Below are positions 27,117-34,138 of a DNA stretch of 64,000 nt, piece by piece. How positions within the stretch are numbered: position 1 is the first letter of the stretch; each line of letters starts with the position of its first letter. The DNA comes from Acidimicrobiia bacterium (GTDB taxonomy: Bacteria > Actinomycetota > Acidimicrobiia > Acidimicrobiales > Aldehydirespiratoraceae). The notes below the pieces were generated by a model, which saw nothing but the letters and a program-made list of their open reading frames with translations, was not told the DNA's origin and did not search any database. The DNA is taken from positions 248,001 through 312,000 of the forward strand of contig JAJEHD010000018.1 of assembly GCA_022819505.1 (NCBI GenBank), written 5' to 3'. A program made the position numbers and the translations under genes.

Positions 27117-28382
27117 CTACGAGGATTCCGGGTCGGCCGCCAGGTCGGTGATGAACATGTGGCCCGGCTCGTGGGTGATGGCGATGTCGGGTCCGGCGTT
27201 GGCGATGGCCAGTTGCGGGGTGACGCCGCAGGCCCAGAACATGGGCACCTCGTTGTTGCCGATGTCCACGGAGTCGCCGAAATCGGGGCTGTGTAGGTCG
27301 GTGATGCCCAGTTCTGCGGGATCGCCGACGTGGACCGGACCGCCGTGGGCCTGCGGGTAGTTCTCGGTGATCCGCCGGACCTGATCGACCATGGCCGTGG
27401 GCATGGGCCGCATCGACACCACCAGCGGGCCGGCGAAGTCGCCGGCGGGCTCGCAGGTGCGGTCGGTGATGTACATGGGGACGTTGCGGCTTTGCTCGAT
27501 GTGGCGGACCGGCAGACCGTCCCGCATCAGGGCGGCCTCGAAGCTGAAGCTGCATCCCAGCAGCACCGACACCAGGTCGTCCCGCCACCAGGCGGTGGCG
27601 TCGGTGGCCGATTCGGTGTGGACGCCGTCGACGAACAACCGGTACCGGGGCACGTCGGTGCGCAGGTCACTGCCGGGAGCGCTGCGCTTCGCCTCGGTGC
27701 CGTGTTCGATGACCTCCACGACGGGGCACGGCCTGGGATTGCGCTCCGCGAAGGTGACGAAGTCGGGGGCCACGGCCTTGGGCAGCACTACGAGGTTGGC
27801 TTGCACGCAGCTCGGGGCCAGGTGAGCCGTGGGCCCGGTGTGCTCACCAGCCCGTATCGCCAGCCGCGCTCGTTGCGCCGCAACTGCTCGGGCCGCGGCG
27901 CGCTCGGCATCGCCGTCTTCGAGGGCCTCGGCCAAGGCGTCCAACAGCGGCACCTGCGCCTTGTGCAGCTTCGTCCGGGCCTCGTCGATCGTCCACCAGG
28001 CCGCCTTGTCCACCTCCGGGAACTCCTGGACCTGGCCGGATCGGGGAGGCCATTCGAGCTCGAAGGTGTTGCTGACCACGTGGGTCGCGTCGAAGTCCGC
28101 CTCCAGCGCCCATGCGCTGATCTTCTTGCGGCTCGGCTCGCCGAACTCGCCGAAAAAGAGCCTCGGCCCGGCCGGCGGTGGCGATCCCAGCTCCTCCTCG
28201 AACTCCCGCAGGGCCACTGTCTCGGCGTCCTCGTTCTCCTCGTACTCGCCCTTGGGGATTGACCAGGCGTGCTCGTCCTTCTTGGCCCAGAACGGTCCGC
28301 CGGGATGCACGAGCAGCACTTCGACCCCACCGGCGGCGTTCCGGCGGTGTAGTACGAGGCCTGCGCTTCTCTTGCTTGCCAT
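27117..28382 (-). CDS. Fusion: NUDIX hydrolase domain + D-glutamate-cyclase/hydro-lyase (DUF1445) domain
   Basis: A 421-residue two-domain protein. Residues about 1-150 are NUDIX: AGLVLHRRNAAGGVEVLLVH, then the NUDIX box KGEYEENEDAETVALREFEEELG with the REFxEE core. After a short Ala/Arg-rich helix, residues about 170-421 match the UPF0317/DUF1445 family. Landmarks are LAPSCVQANLVVLPK, NPRPCPVVEV, LLGCSFSFEAAL, RHIEQSRNVPMY, VPMFWACGVTPQ and ITHEPGHMFITD. No stop and no convincing internal start separates the halves, since the hydro-lyase part begins with GCC/CGC/GTT codons. Each domain looks complete. Confidence 0.78.
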   Translation of the reverse strand: MASKRSAGLVLHRRNAAGGVEVLLVHPGGPFWAKKDEHAWSIPKGEYEENEDAETVALREFEEELGSPPPAGPRLFFGEFGEPSRKKISAWALEADFDATHVVSNTFELEWPPRSGQVQEFPEVDKAAWWTIDEARTKLHKAQVPLLDALAEALEDGDAERAAARAVAAQRARLAIRAGEHTGPTAHLAPSCVQANLVVLPKAVAPDFVTFAERNPRPCPVVEVIEHGTEAKRSAPGSDLRTDVPRYRLFVDGVHTESATDATAWWRDDLVSVLLGCSFSFEAALMRDGLPVRHIEQSRNVPMYITDRTCEPAGDFAGPLVVSMRPMPTAMVDQVRRITENYPQAHGGPVHVGDPAELGITDLHSPDFGDSVDIGNNEVPMFWACGVTPQLAIANAGPDIAITHEPGHMFITDLAADPESS

Positions 28383-28520
28383 GCGTGCCACGATTCTGTA
28401 GGCAGACCGACTGCTGGTGTGCGTCGAACCTAGCCCGGAGCGCAGGACGGGAGGACCGGTGAGAGCACCGCTGGACCGCCGTCCCATACTCTGTGTTGGA
28501 CAGTCGAGCCGGGGGGAGCC

Positions 28521-29129
28521 ATGAGCGAGAAGGACCGGGCAGCCGAGCGAGCCGCGGCGGTCGCCGACGCGATGGACGACATCGCCAAGATCGACGCCCA
28601 TGGCCGCAAGCATGGCGGCATCGACCGGGCCGGCGTGGAGCGCATCAGGGAGCGGCTGTTGCTGCTGGCCGAGCGCCACGACCTGTTCGGCGACGACGAC
28701 TTCCCGCCGCCGGAGTCTGCGGGGAGTTCGGTCAGCTATCGGATCGCCCAGAACGACGACGACGAGTTGGCGCTGTACGTGCAGTGCGTGGGCGACGGAA
28801 CGTCCGCGCCGCCGCACGAGCACAACACCTGGGCGGTGATCGTGGGGATGCGGGGCCGGGAGCTGAACCGCCTGTACGGCCCCTGCGGAGGCGGCGGCGA
28901 GCCGCAGGTGCGGCACGAGGTGATGGTCGAGCGGGGCACCGGAGTGGCGTTGCTCGCCGACGATGTGCACTCGATCCACATCGAGGGCGCCGCCACCAAC
29001 TTCCACTGCTACGGCCTGGCCCTGGAGAGGCTCACCGGCCGCCGGTTCTGGCACGCCCGCAGCGGCGAGTGGCGCGCCTACGACGACGTCGGCGTTATCG
29101 TCGAGGCCCGCCCCGACCGGACCCCCTAG
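28521..29129 (+). CDS. Cupin protein, cysteine-dioxygenase-type I-like
   Basis: A 202-residue cupin. PPHEHNTWAVIVGMRGRELN carries the HxH...E-like iron-binding set of the first cupin motif, and LLADDVHSIHIEG supplies the second-motif His. The arrangement resembles cysteine dioxygenase and related thiol dioxygenases (PF05995-like), but the low overall similarity leaves the substrate open. The first 50 residues are helical. It is divergent from the NUDIX fusion with 138 bases between them, and its stop overlaps the converging MmcQ gene by four bases. Confidence 0.68.
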   Translation: MSEKDRAAERAAAVADAMDDIAKIDAHGRKHGGIDRAGVERIRERLLLLAERHDLFGDDDFPPPESAGSSVSYRIAQNDDDELALYVQCVGDGTSAPPHEHNTWAVIVGMRGRELNRLYGPCGGGGEPQVRHEVMVERGTGVALLADDVHSIHIEGAATNFHCYGLALERLTGRRFWHARSGEWRAYDDVGVIVEARPDRTP

Positions 29130-29482
29130 CGCTGGTCCAGTTTCGCCAGGGTGCGCTTTGGCGCGATCAGGTGGAAGCTCTCCAGGATCAGGTCCTCGAC
29201 GTGGCCCCAGTCCTCCACCTCCGCGAGGTCCATCGTCACCCAGCCGTGCCGGCCGACGTACTTCGAAGGCGTGAAGCGCGGGTCGGCGACGATGGCCTCC
29301 GCGTGGGGCCTCTCGAGCTTGAAGCCAATTGAGGGTCGGTCGTCGGTCTCGCCGTAGCCGGCGAAGATCTTGTCGCCCACCCGGAAGTAGGGCGACCCCC
29401 AGGTCAGGGTCTCCTTGGTGTCCGGCAGAGCCAGGCAGATCGCACGGATTCTCTCCAGAGCATCGCTCGCCACCCTCGTCAC
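29126..29482 (-). CDS. MmcQ/YjbR family protein
   Basis: A 118-residue protein of the YjbR/CyaY-like fold. Typical landmarks are LPDTKETLTWGSPYFRVGDK, IGFKLERPHAEAIVADPRF and KYVGRHGWVTMDL, then the C-terminal helix with ESFHLIAPKRTLAKLD. The family is often annotated as DNA-binding, but its biochemical role is not established. The frame is complete. Confidence 0.85.
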   Translation of the reverse strand: MTRVASDALERIRAICLALPDTKETLTWGSPYFRVGDKIFAGYGETDDRPSIGFKLERPHAEAIVADPRFTPSKYVGRHGWVTMDLAEVEDWGHVEDLILESFHLIAPKRTLAKLDQR

Positions 29483-29540
29483 CTCCGGCTCTCGCTCGTC
29501 CGGAGACTAGGGCACCGGCGTGGTGCTGCCTGCGGCCGAG

Positions 29541-30032
29541 TCACCCGAGACGGCGTGTGCCCTCTTCGAGGGTGCTCTGCACGATGCGGCGGACGCGATT
29601 GGCCCGGGTCAGTTCACGCTTCGCATCCGCCAGCCACACCAGCAACTCCTTGCGCCGTGACGGCGCGAGCGCCTCCCAGCCGGCCGTCGCTCCACCCTCG
29701 GCCAGCGCCTCCTCTAGGTCCCGGGGCGTCTCCGGTGTGCGGCCGCTGCGGTCCAGCCGGATCCGGATCTCCACCGAGTCGCCCGCCCCCTTGCCGATAG
29801 CCTCCCGGATCGCCCCGTTGAGGAACAGCCGATGACGCCCGCCGCCAACCGGCACCAGCGTGGCGATGAGTTCCACGCCATCGGCCGCTCCCACGACGGG
29901 AACATGGCCCCGCACCCCGAACCCATCCGAAACCGACGCCGGCACATCCAAGGCCACATTCATGATGTGCGAGTAGTTCGAGGCGATCTCATACAACACC
30001 CCCACAAACCCCTGCTCACCCGCTTCCGCCAT
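29541..30032 (-). CDS. DUF1905 / YdeI-OmpD-associated family protein
   Basis: A 163-residue protein. The first 95 residues fit DUF1905: a beta-rich fold with VPASVSDGFGVRGHVPVVG, HRLFLNGAIREAIGKGAGD and VEIRIRLD. The C-terminal helix pair TAGWEALAPSRRKELLVWLA with DAKRELTRANRVRRIV is the YdeI/OmpD-associated tail. Function in the cell is not known. An AAGGGAGA ribosome site precedes ATG 30032. Confidence 0.75.
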   Translation of the reverse strand: MAEAGEQGFVGVLYEIASNYSHIMNVALDVPASVSDGFGVRGHVPVVGAADGVELIATLVPVGGGRHRLFLNGAIREAIGKGAGDSVEIRIRLDRSGRTPETPRDLEEALAEGGATAGWEALAPSRRKELLVWLADAKRELTRANRVRRIVQSTLEEGTRRLG

Positions 30033-30101
30033 TCGATCTCCCTTGAAGGTCTACGACCACGACGGCCCGATCCATAAGCCGAGTGGCTGGTAGGAAACGC
30101 A

Positions 30102-30125
30102 AGGCCCCGGCCGGAACCGGGGCCT
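30102..30125 (-). terminator. Hairpin in the 270-base gap downstream of the DUF5131 gene
   Basis: A perfect 9-bp stem (AGGCCCCGG / CCGGGGCCT) with a 6-base loop. Read on the minus strand it is followed by TTGCGTTT, a weak T-rich tail. It would stop transcripts coming from the DUF5131 gene before the DUF1905 gene. I see no coding sequence in 30033-30302. Confidence 0.45.
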
Positions 30126-30199
30126 GCACCCAGCCACCGAAGCGCCTGGGGGGATGCACAGAAGAGTAACCACCCCCTACGACAAGAGCAAGAACTTGG

Positions 30200-30225
30200 T
30201 CACCGGAAGGGCTGTCCTCCGGTGA
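30200..30225 (-). terminator. Second hairpin downstream of the DUF5131 gene
   Basis: An 8-bp inverted repeat (TCACCGGA / TCCGGTGA) with a 10-base loop lies 78 bases after the DUF5131 stop. On the minus strand it is followed by a T-rich run (TTCTTGCTCTTG, after a few bases). It is probably the primary terminator, with the 30102 hairpin as backup. Confidence 0.45.
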
Positions 30226-30302
30226 GAACACCTAGCGATTGAGGCGAGAGGCTCCAATTGCGCCCTATTGAATGGCGCGGTCTCTCTCAGTTGCTTTGTC
30301 TG

Positions 30303-31271
30303 TCATGCAGCGACGGAGTCCGGGCGTGTTGGCATGTGATCGTGAAGCTCGCCATCGAGATGGCGGCCGTTGGCTTTGGGGGTCCGGCCGCCCCACTGCT
30401 TGAAGAAGAAGTCGACGCCCGCGGCTGCGCACTGGTCGCGCAGGTCTAGAACCCAGTTCTCGCTCATGGGACGGGCGTTGTGGCCGCTCTCGCCACCGGC
30501 GATGAGCCAGTGGATAGAGGAGAGATCGAGGTTCGGCAGTGGTCCGAGGAGCGGTTCGGCGCTGATGAAGCGGATCGCTGCTGGGACGGAGCGGAGATGG
30601 TCGATGCGGAAGGCGTATCGCTTCGACTCGACGCTGACGCCCATCCAGACATTGCGTGGCCAGTCCAGTTGGTCGGCCAGAGAGGCCAGGCGTTTGGAGC
30701 GCTTGGTGAGAATCTGGTAGGTGTGACGATCCGTATCGGCCATGACCTTGAAGACGCGCTGGATGAAGTCGAGTGGTACGTCCGCGTGGAACAGGTCGCT
30801 CATGGAGTTCACGAAGACCACGCGAGGCGCTCGCCACCGGTAGGGGAGTTCCAGCAGGTCTTCGTGCAGCGTGAGGCCGAAGCCGGCGCCGCTGTGCTTG
30901 GGGTCGCCGTCGTTCTGGTACCGGGGGTTGCCCATGGCCTTGAGGCGCTTGGCGAGGGTGAGCGCGTAGCAGTTGTCGCAGCCGTATGACGTGCGGTCGC
31001 AGCCGGTGGAAGGGTTCCAGGTTGTCTCAGTTGCCTGACGGTCCACGAACAGCACGTAGTCGGCCGGGCCGGCTTCGGTGGGCACTTCTCGTACCGCCAC
31101 GCCCTGCGCCGCCGCCACTGCAGCGTGCTTGTAGTCCTGCACCACCCACCCGCACGCCGCGAGCTGACGGTCGATCTCCATCCGAGCCCGCTGCTCTGGC
31201 TCGAGATACTTCGCTGTGGGGTCGGCAGCGTCAGCGGAAGGCACCGGCGGGCATCGTAGGCCGTCGGTCAT
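30303..31271 (-). CDS. Chimeric protein: HsdR N-terminal fragment fused to phage Gp37/Gp68-like (DUF5131) domain
   Basis: A 322-residue product. Residues about 22-80 (RARMEIDRQLAACGWVVQDY, GVAVREVPTE, ADYVLFVDRQA) match the start of type I restriction HsdR proteins. The fragment stops just before the nuclease ExK residues. From about residue 82 the chain becomes a DUF5131 protein: TTWNPSTGCDRTSYGCDNCY with a CxxxxxxCxxC set, HEDLLELPYRW, VFVNSMSDLFHADVP, ILTKRSKRL, NVWMGVSVES, AGGESGHNARPM and FFFKQWGG. DUF5131 is abundant in phages; its reaction is unknown. It is encoded in one uninterrupted frame. Confidence 0.72.
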   Translation of the reverse strand: MTDGLRCPPVPSADAADPTAKYLEPEQRARMEIDRQLAACGWVVQDYKHAAVAAAQGVAVREVPTEAGPADYVLFVDRQATETTWNPSTGCDRTSYGCDNCYALTLAKRLKAMGNPRYQNDGDPKHSGAGFGLTLHEDLLELPYRWRAPRVVFVNSMSDLFHADVPLDFIQRVFKVMADTDRHTYQILTKRSKRLASLADQLDWPRNVWMGVSVESKRYAFRIDHLRSVPAAIRFISAEPLLGPLPNLDLSSIHWLIAGGESGHNARPMSENWVLDLRDQCAAAGVDFFFKQWGGRTPKANGRHLDGELHDHMPTRPDSVAA

Positions 31272-31423
31272 GTCGTGATCGAAAGCAGCGACGACAGCGT
31301 CAGTTGCGAGCCGTAGCGGCTCGCATTCTCGATCAGTTGAAAGTTGATGATGTTTGAGTATTGTCCTCTCCTAACAGTGTATTATCTGGTATAAAAGCGC
31401 GGGATGTTGGGAGCGGAGGAGAC

Positions 31424-31789
31424 GTGATGACTGGGAAGGCTGCGACCGGAATCGCTCAGGTCCGGCACGCGGGACAGGACTATGCTCCCGCCGTGAGCAG
31501 TCGCGAGGATTCGCTCTCAGCGGCCGACGGCTCCGGCGGTGCAGACGGCGATTTCGAGCGGGAGCTGGCTTGGGTGGACGTCATGCCCGAGCGCGACAGG
31601 AGGCTGTTCGCTGAGGAGATGTCCCAGCTGATGGCAGAGGCGGCTGAGACCGACGATCTCGCGCCTGTCGAGCAGGCGCTGCGGGAGTGGCGGGTGACCG
31701 CGGAGATCTACATGGATCCCGAACTCGCGAAGCGGCTCACTCGGCCGCGGTCGGCATACGGCGAGCGCGTACCAAGACCTGTCGTCTAG
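31424..31789 (+). CDS. Antitoxin-like small protein (DUF6247-like)
   Basis: A 121-residue protein from GTG 31424 (ATG 31427 is equally possible); GGAGGA lies just upstream. The recognisable part is the C-terminal 60 residues: MPERDRRLFAEEMSQLMAEA, LAPVEQALREWRVTAEIYMD and PELAKRL. I recall this from actinobacterial DUF6247 proteins, which tend to precede a small RelE/ParE-like partner. The sequence right after it looks like such a partner in decay. A TTGAGT / TATTAT pair (31354, 31380) with a long 20-base spacer is a weak promoter candidate. The local DNA is noticeably AT-rich. Confidence 0.55.
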   Translation: MMTGKAATGIAQVRHAGQDYAPAVSSREDSLSAADGSGGADGDFERELAWVDVMPERDRRLFAEEMSQLMAEAAETDDLAPVEQALREWRVTAEIYMDPELAKRLTRPRSAYGERVPRPVV

Positions 31790-31794
31790 AGCCA

Positions 31795-32016
31795 ATGCCG
31801 CGCAGGCGCGATCGGGTCGCTCCTCCGCCGCGTCGCGGCGAATGGGACATCCGTTCGAGGACAATGCGTCCGCCAAGGGGTGGGAGCAGGTTTGCCGCGA
31901 GTCACCCTCAAGCGCTCGGGCGGCGTGGGAAGCGCTTGCCGCTGGGCCGCGTCGACGCAGCGGCAGGCAGCATCGGCTGAAGGGTCGGCCTCGCGTGGGC
32001 CGCGTCAATGGCGTCG
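31795..32016 (+). pseudogene. Decayed RelE/ParE-like toxin partner of the upstream antitoxin-like gene
   Basis: From ATG 31795 the frame reads MPRRRDRVAPPPRRGEWDIR. The expected continuation FEDNASAKGWEQVCRE is found only after a one-base shift near 31857, and runs on as SARAAWEALAAGPRRRSGRQ then HRLKG. This order (GEWDIRF, KGWEQLC, ARAAWE, RQHRLKG) is what I remember of the toxin that follows DUF6247 proteins. The conserved end (a QWQYEVTGGGRIWY-like block) is absent. Loss of one base plus a missing C-terminus suggests an inactivated toxin. It begins six bases after the antitoxin-like stop. Confidence 0.45.
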
Positions 32017-32448
32017 CTAGCTGGCTTGATCTTCCTCGTTGGACGCCGGCGCCGATGGAGGTGTCTGTTCGTGCATGAGCCGGAGCGCCGATGCGATGTC
32101 GTCCACGCTTCGAGCGCCCGTCGCCACCGCCATGACTAGGTCGTAGACGGCGTCGTCTGGGGCTGTGCTCACGCTGGCGTCGTTGAGTTCCAGAAGGACG
32201 GCTGCCGCAAGCCAGCCGAGCCGTTTGTTGCCGTCGATGAGAGGATGGCTGCTGACGACCGAGTGCAGAAGGGCAGCTGCCTTGGTCCAAACGTCCGGAT
32301 ACGCGTCCTCGCCGAAGGCCGAGGCCCGCGGCCGGGCCGCTGCGGCGCCTAGCAGACCTGCATCGCGAAGCGGCAGGGGCTCGCCGAGCAGCCGGCGGGC
32401 TAGCTCCAGAAGATCGTCGGTGTCGAGGTACTCGATGCCGTTTCTCAC
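32017..32448 (-). CDS. Doc-type (Fic-fold) toxin
   Basis: A 143-residue Fic/Doc protein. The signature HPLIDGNKRLGW near residue 67 corresponds to Doc HxFx(D/N)xNKR. Doc proteins phosphorylate EF-Tu and halt translation; here Leu replaces the usual Phe after HP. The first helix IEYLDTDDLLELARRLL is family-typical. The start overlaps the antitoxin stop by four bases (32445-32448), the normal antitoxin-first arrangement. Confidence 0.83.
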   Translation of the reverse strand: MRNGIEYLDTDDLLELARRLLGEPLPLRDAGLLGAAAARPRASAFGEDAYPDVWTKAAALLHSVVSSHPLIDGNKRLGWLAAAVLLELNDASVSTAPDDAVYDLVMAVATGARSVDDIASALRLMHEQTPPSAPASNEEDQAS

Positions 32449-32648
32449 TCGCCGAGGCGCCTCAACGCGACGTTGTGACGCTGCATGACGAGTTCGGCGG
32501 CCGCCGCAACCCGGTCGCGGTGCTCAGCTCTGGCGACGTACTCGCGCACCGCCCGTCTGGCCGCCTCCTGCATCGACATGCCCTCGAGCGCGGCGCGCCG
32601 CCGCAGGGCATCTTGCTCGTCGTCGGTCAGTCTGAGTGTCATGGCCAT
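32445..32648 (-). CDS. Ribbon-helix-helix antitoxin of the Doc pair
   Basis: A 67-residue protein (ATG 32648, or ATG 32642). The N-terminus MTLRLTDDEQDALRRRAALE followed by GMSMQEAARRAVREYV has the strand-helix-helix pattern of Arc/CopG repressors rather than a Phd fold. The C-terminal 25 residues probably wrap the toxin. A palindrome just upstream (32656-32674) is the likely autoregulatory operator. Confidence 0.78.
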   Translation of the reverse strand: MAMTLRLTDDEQDALRRRAALEGMSMQEAARRAVREYVARAEHRDRVAAAAELVMQRHNVALRRLGE

Positions 32649-32655
32649 GGGATCA

Positions 32656-32674
32656 TGGTATCAGGTAGATACCA
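32656..32674. promoter_or_regulatory. Operator palindrome of the Doc toxin-antitoxin operon
   Basis: TGGTATC and GATACCA form a perfect 7-bp inverted repeat around a five-base spacer, 7 to 14 bases before the antitoxin start candidates. Ribbon-helix-helix antitoxins usually bind such short dyads over their own promoter. Confidence 0.6.
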
Positions 32675-32727
32675 CCAGGTCCGCTCGCGGAACTATGAGA
32701 GATTTCACTAAAATATATCAGAAATGC

Positions 32728-32757
32728 TTGACAATTGTCACACGGGTATGCGATACT
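32728..32757 (+). promoter_or_regulatory. Promoter of the DUF222-HNH gene, probably giving a leaderless mRNA
   Basis: A consensus TTGACA (32728-32733) and GATACT (32752-32757) are separated by 18 bases. The -10 end lies only six bases before ATG 32764, so transcription should start at or next to the start codon. No Shine-Dalgarno sequence is present. The region is AT-rich compared with its surroundings. Confidence 0.6.
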
Positions 32758-32763
32758 GGCTTC

Positions 32764-34137
32764 ATGGTGATCGAACTGGCCGTACTGGTCGAACGGGTCG
32801 ACGCGGCAGTCTCAGAACTGCTGGTCGGGGTGCGTCGCGGTGAGGCGTCTTCGGAGGAACTGGTCGACTTGCTGGCCGGGACGCGGGCGGTGCGGGGCAA
32901 GCTCGACGCCGTCCAAGCGCTTGCTGCGTCGGCGGTGGCGGCGAGCCGCGGTCATGGCGACGGGGGCATCCATGCGCTTGCCGAGACCACCGGGGCGTCT
33001 CGCCAGGACGCGTTCGGGCGTATCAGCACGGCGCAGGCCATAGCGGCCGCGCCTGCGGTGCGCGACGCCGTGGAGTCCGGCAGGGTTGCGCCCGCGAACG
33101 CGAAGCGGCTCGCCGAGACGCTCAAGAAGACCAGCGCCGAAGAGGTCGAGCGCGACCCCGACCTGCTGTCCAAGGCCGAGTCGCTGTCGCCGGAGCGGTT
33201 CGCCAAGGAGGCCAGACGTTGGACGGCTGACCGTCAAGCCGACGGAGGTGAGTCCGAGTACCGCCGGCAGCGGGCCCGGCGCAGCGTTCGCATGTGGGAC
33301 GGAGACGACGGCATGATGCACCTGCACGGCCGGTTCGACCCCGTCACCGGTCGTTGCATCGCCAACCGGCTCAACCGTGAGGCCCGCCGGCTCCGAGACG
33401 CAGACAAGCAGGAGTCCGGCACCGGGCGGCAGCGCACGTCCGAGCAGTGCATGGCTGACGCGCTCGACAACCTCACCGCCGGGAGCGCCACCACTGGCGC
33501 CGGCCGGCCGTTCGCTGACATTGCGCTGGTGGCGCGGCTGGATGCCGACGCCGAGGAGTTGATGGCGTCCACTGCCGACGGCGATCCGCTCCCGGCATCG
33601 GTGGTGGAGCGGCTGGCTTGCGGGTCGTCGTGGTTCGGACTCGTGCTCAGTTCCAAGGGCGTGCCCATGTGGAAGGGTCGGAACGTCCGGCGGGCCACCG
33701 AGTCGCAGTTCCAAGCCCTCCTCGCCCTCTACGGGGGCTGCGCGGGCTGCGGTGAGCCCGACCGGCTCAAGATCCAGGCCCATCACATGGACCCGTTCGC
33801 TCTCGGCGGCGGCACCGACCTCGACAACCTGCTGCCCCTGTGCTGGGGCTGCCACAACAAGGTCCACGACCACGGCTGGCAGATCACCCGGCGGGATGAC
33901 GGGCTGCGCGCCATCAAGCCTCCCGACCGGGTCCGACACGGTCCGGCGCGCCTGCAGGAAGCGGTGCCGCTGTTCGCCCCGCCCGGCCCGTCCCAAGACC
34001 GCGACCACGACCCGTCCCGCGACCGCAGCACCCGAGCCGGGCCGCCCGCTGACCGCGGCAGAGCCGGGCCGGCGAGACTGGCCGGAATGTCGGGACCCGA
34101 CGCCGCCCGAGCCGCACTTGGTGCCGCACAAGCGTAG
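32764..34137 (+). CDS. DUF222 and HNH endonuclease domain protein
   Basis: A 457-residue protein of the DUF222-HNH family that is numerous in actinobacteria. Residues about 1-290 are the helical DUF222 region (LAETTGASRQDAFGRISTAQ, SEQCMADALDNL). The HNH domain follows at about 325-365: CAGCGEPDRLKIQAHH, GGTDLDNLLPLCWGCHNKVHD, with two CxxC zinc pairs and the catalytic HH. The last 60 residues are Pro/Arg/Asp-rich and disordered. ATG 32764 is set by the promoter spacing. The biological role is not established; some members may be mobile or repeat-associated. Confidence 0.85.
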   Translation: MVIELAVLVERVDAAVSELLVGVRRGEASSEELVDLLAGTRAVRGKLDAVQALAASAVAASRGHGDGGIHALAETTGASRQDAFGRISTAQAIAAAPAVRDAVESGRVAPANAKRLAETLKKTSAEEVERDPDLLSKAESLSPERFAKEARRWTADRQADGGESEYRRQRARRSVRMWDGDDGMMHLHGRFDPVTGRCIANRLNREARRLRDADKQESGTGRQRTSEQCMADALDNLTAGSATTGAGRPFADIALVARLDADAEELMASTADGDPLPASVVERLACGSSWFGLVLSSKGVPMWKGRNVRRATESQFQALLALYGGCAGCGEPDRLKIQAHHMDPFALGGGTDLDNLLPLCWGCHNKVHDHGWQITRRDDGLRAIKPPDRVRHGPARLQEAVPLFAPPGPSQDRDHDPSRDRSTRAGPPADRGRAGPARLAGMSGPDAARAALGAAQA

Positions 34138-34138
34138 A

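Noticed and set aside
30102..30225. Possible tRNA or small structured RNA in the 270-base gap
   Set aside because: The two hairpins do not form a cloverleaf and no CCA end, T-loop or anticodon arm is visible. They are better explained as terminators.
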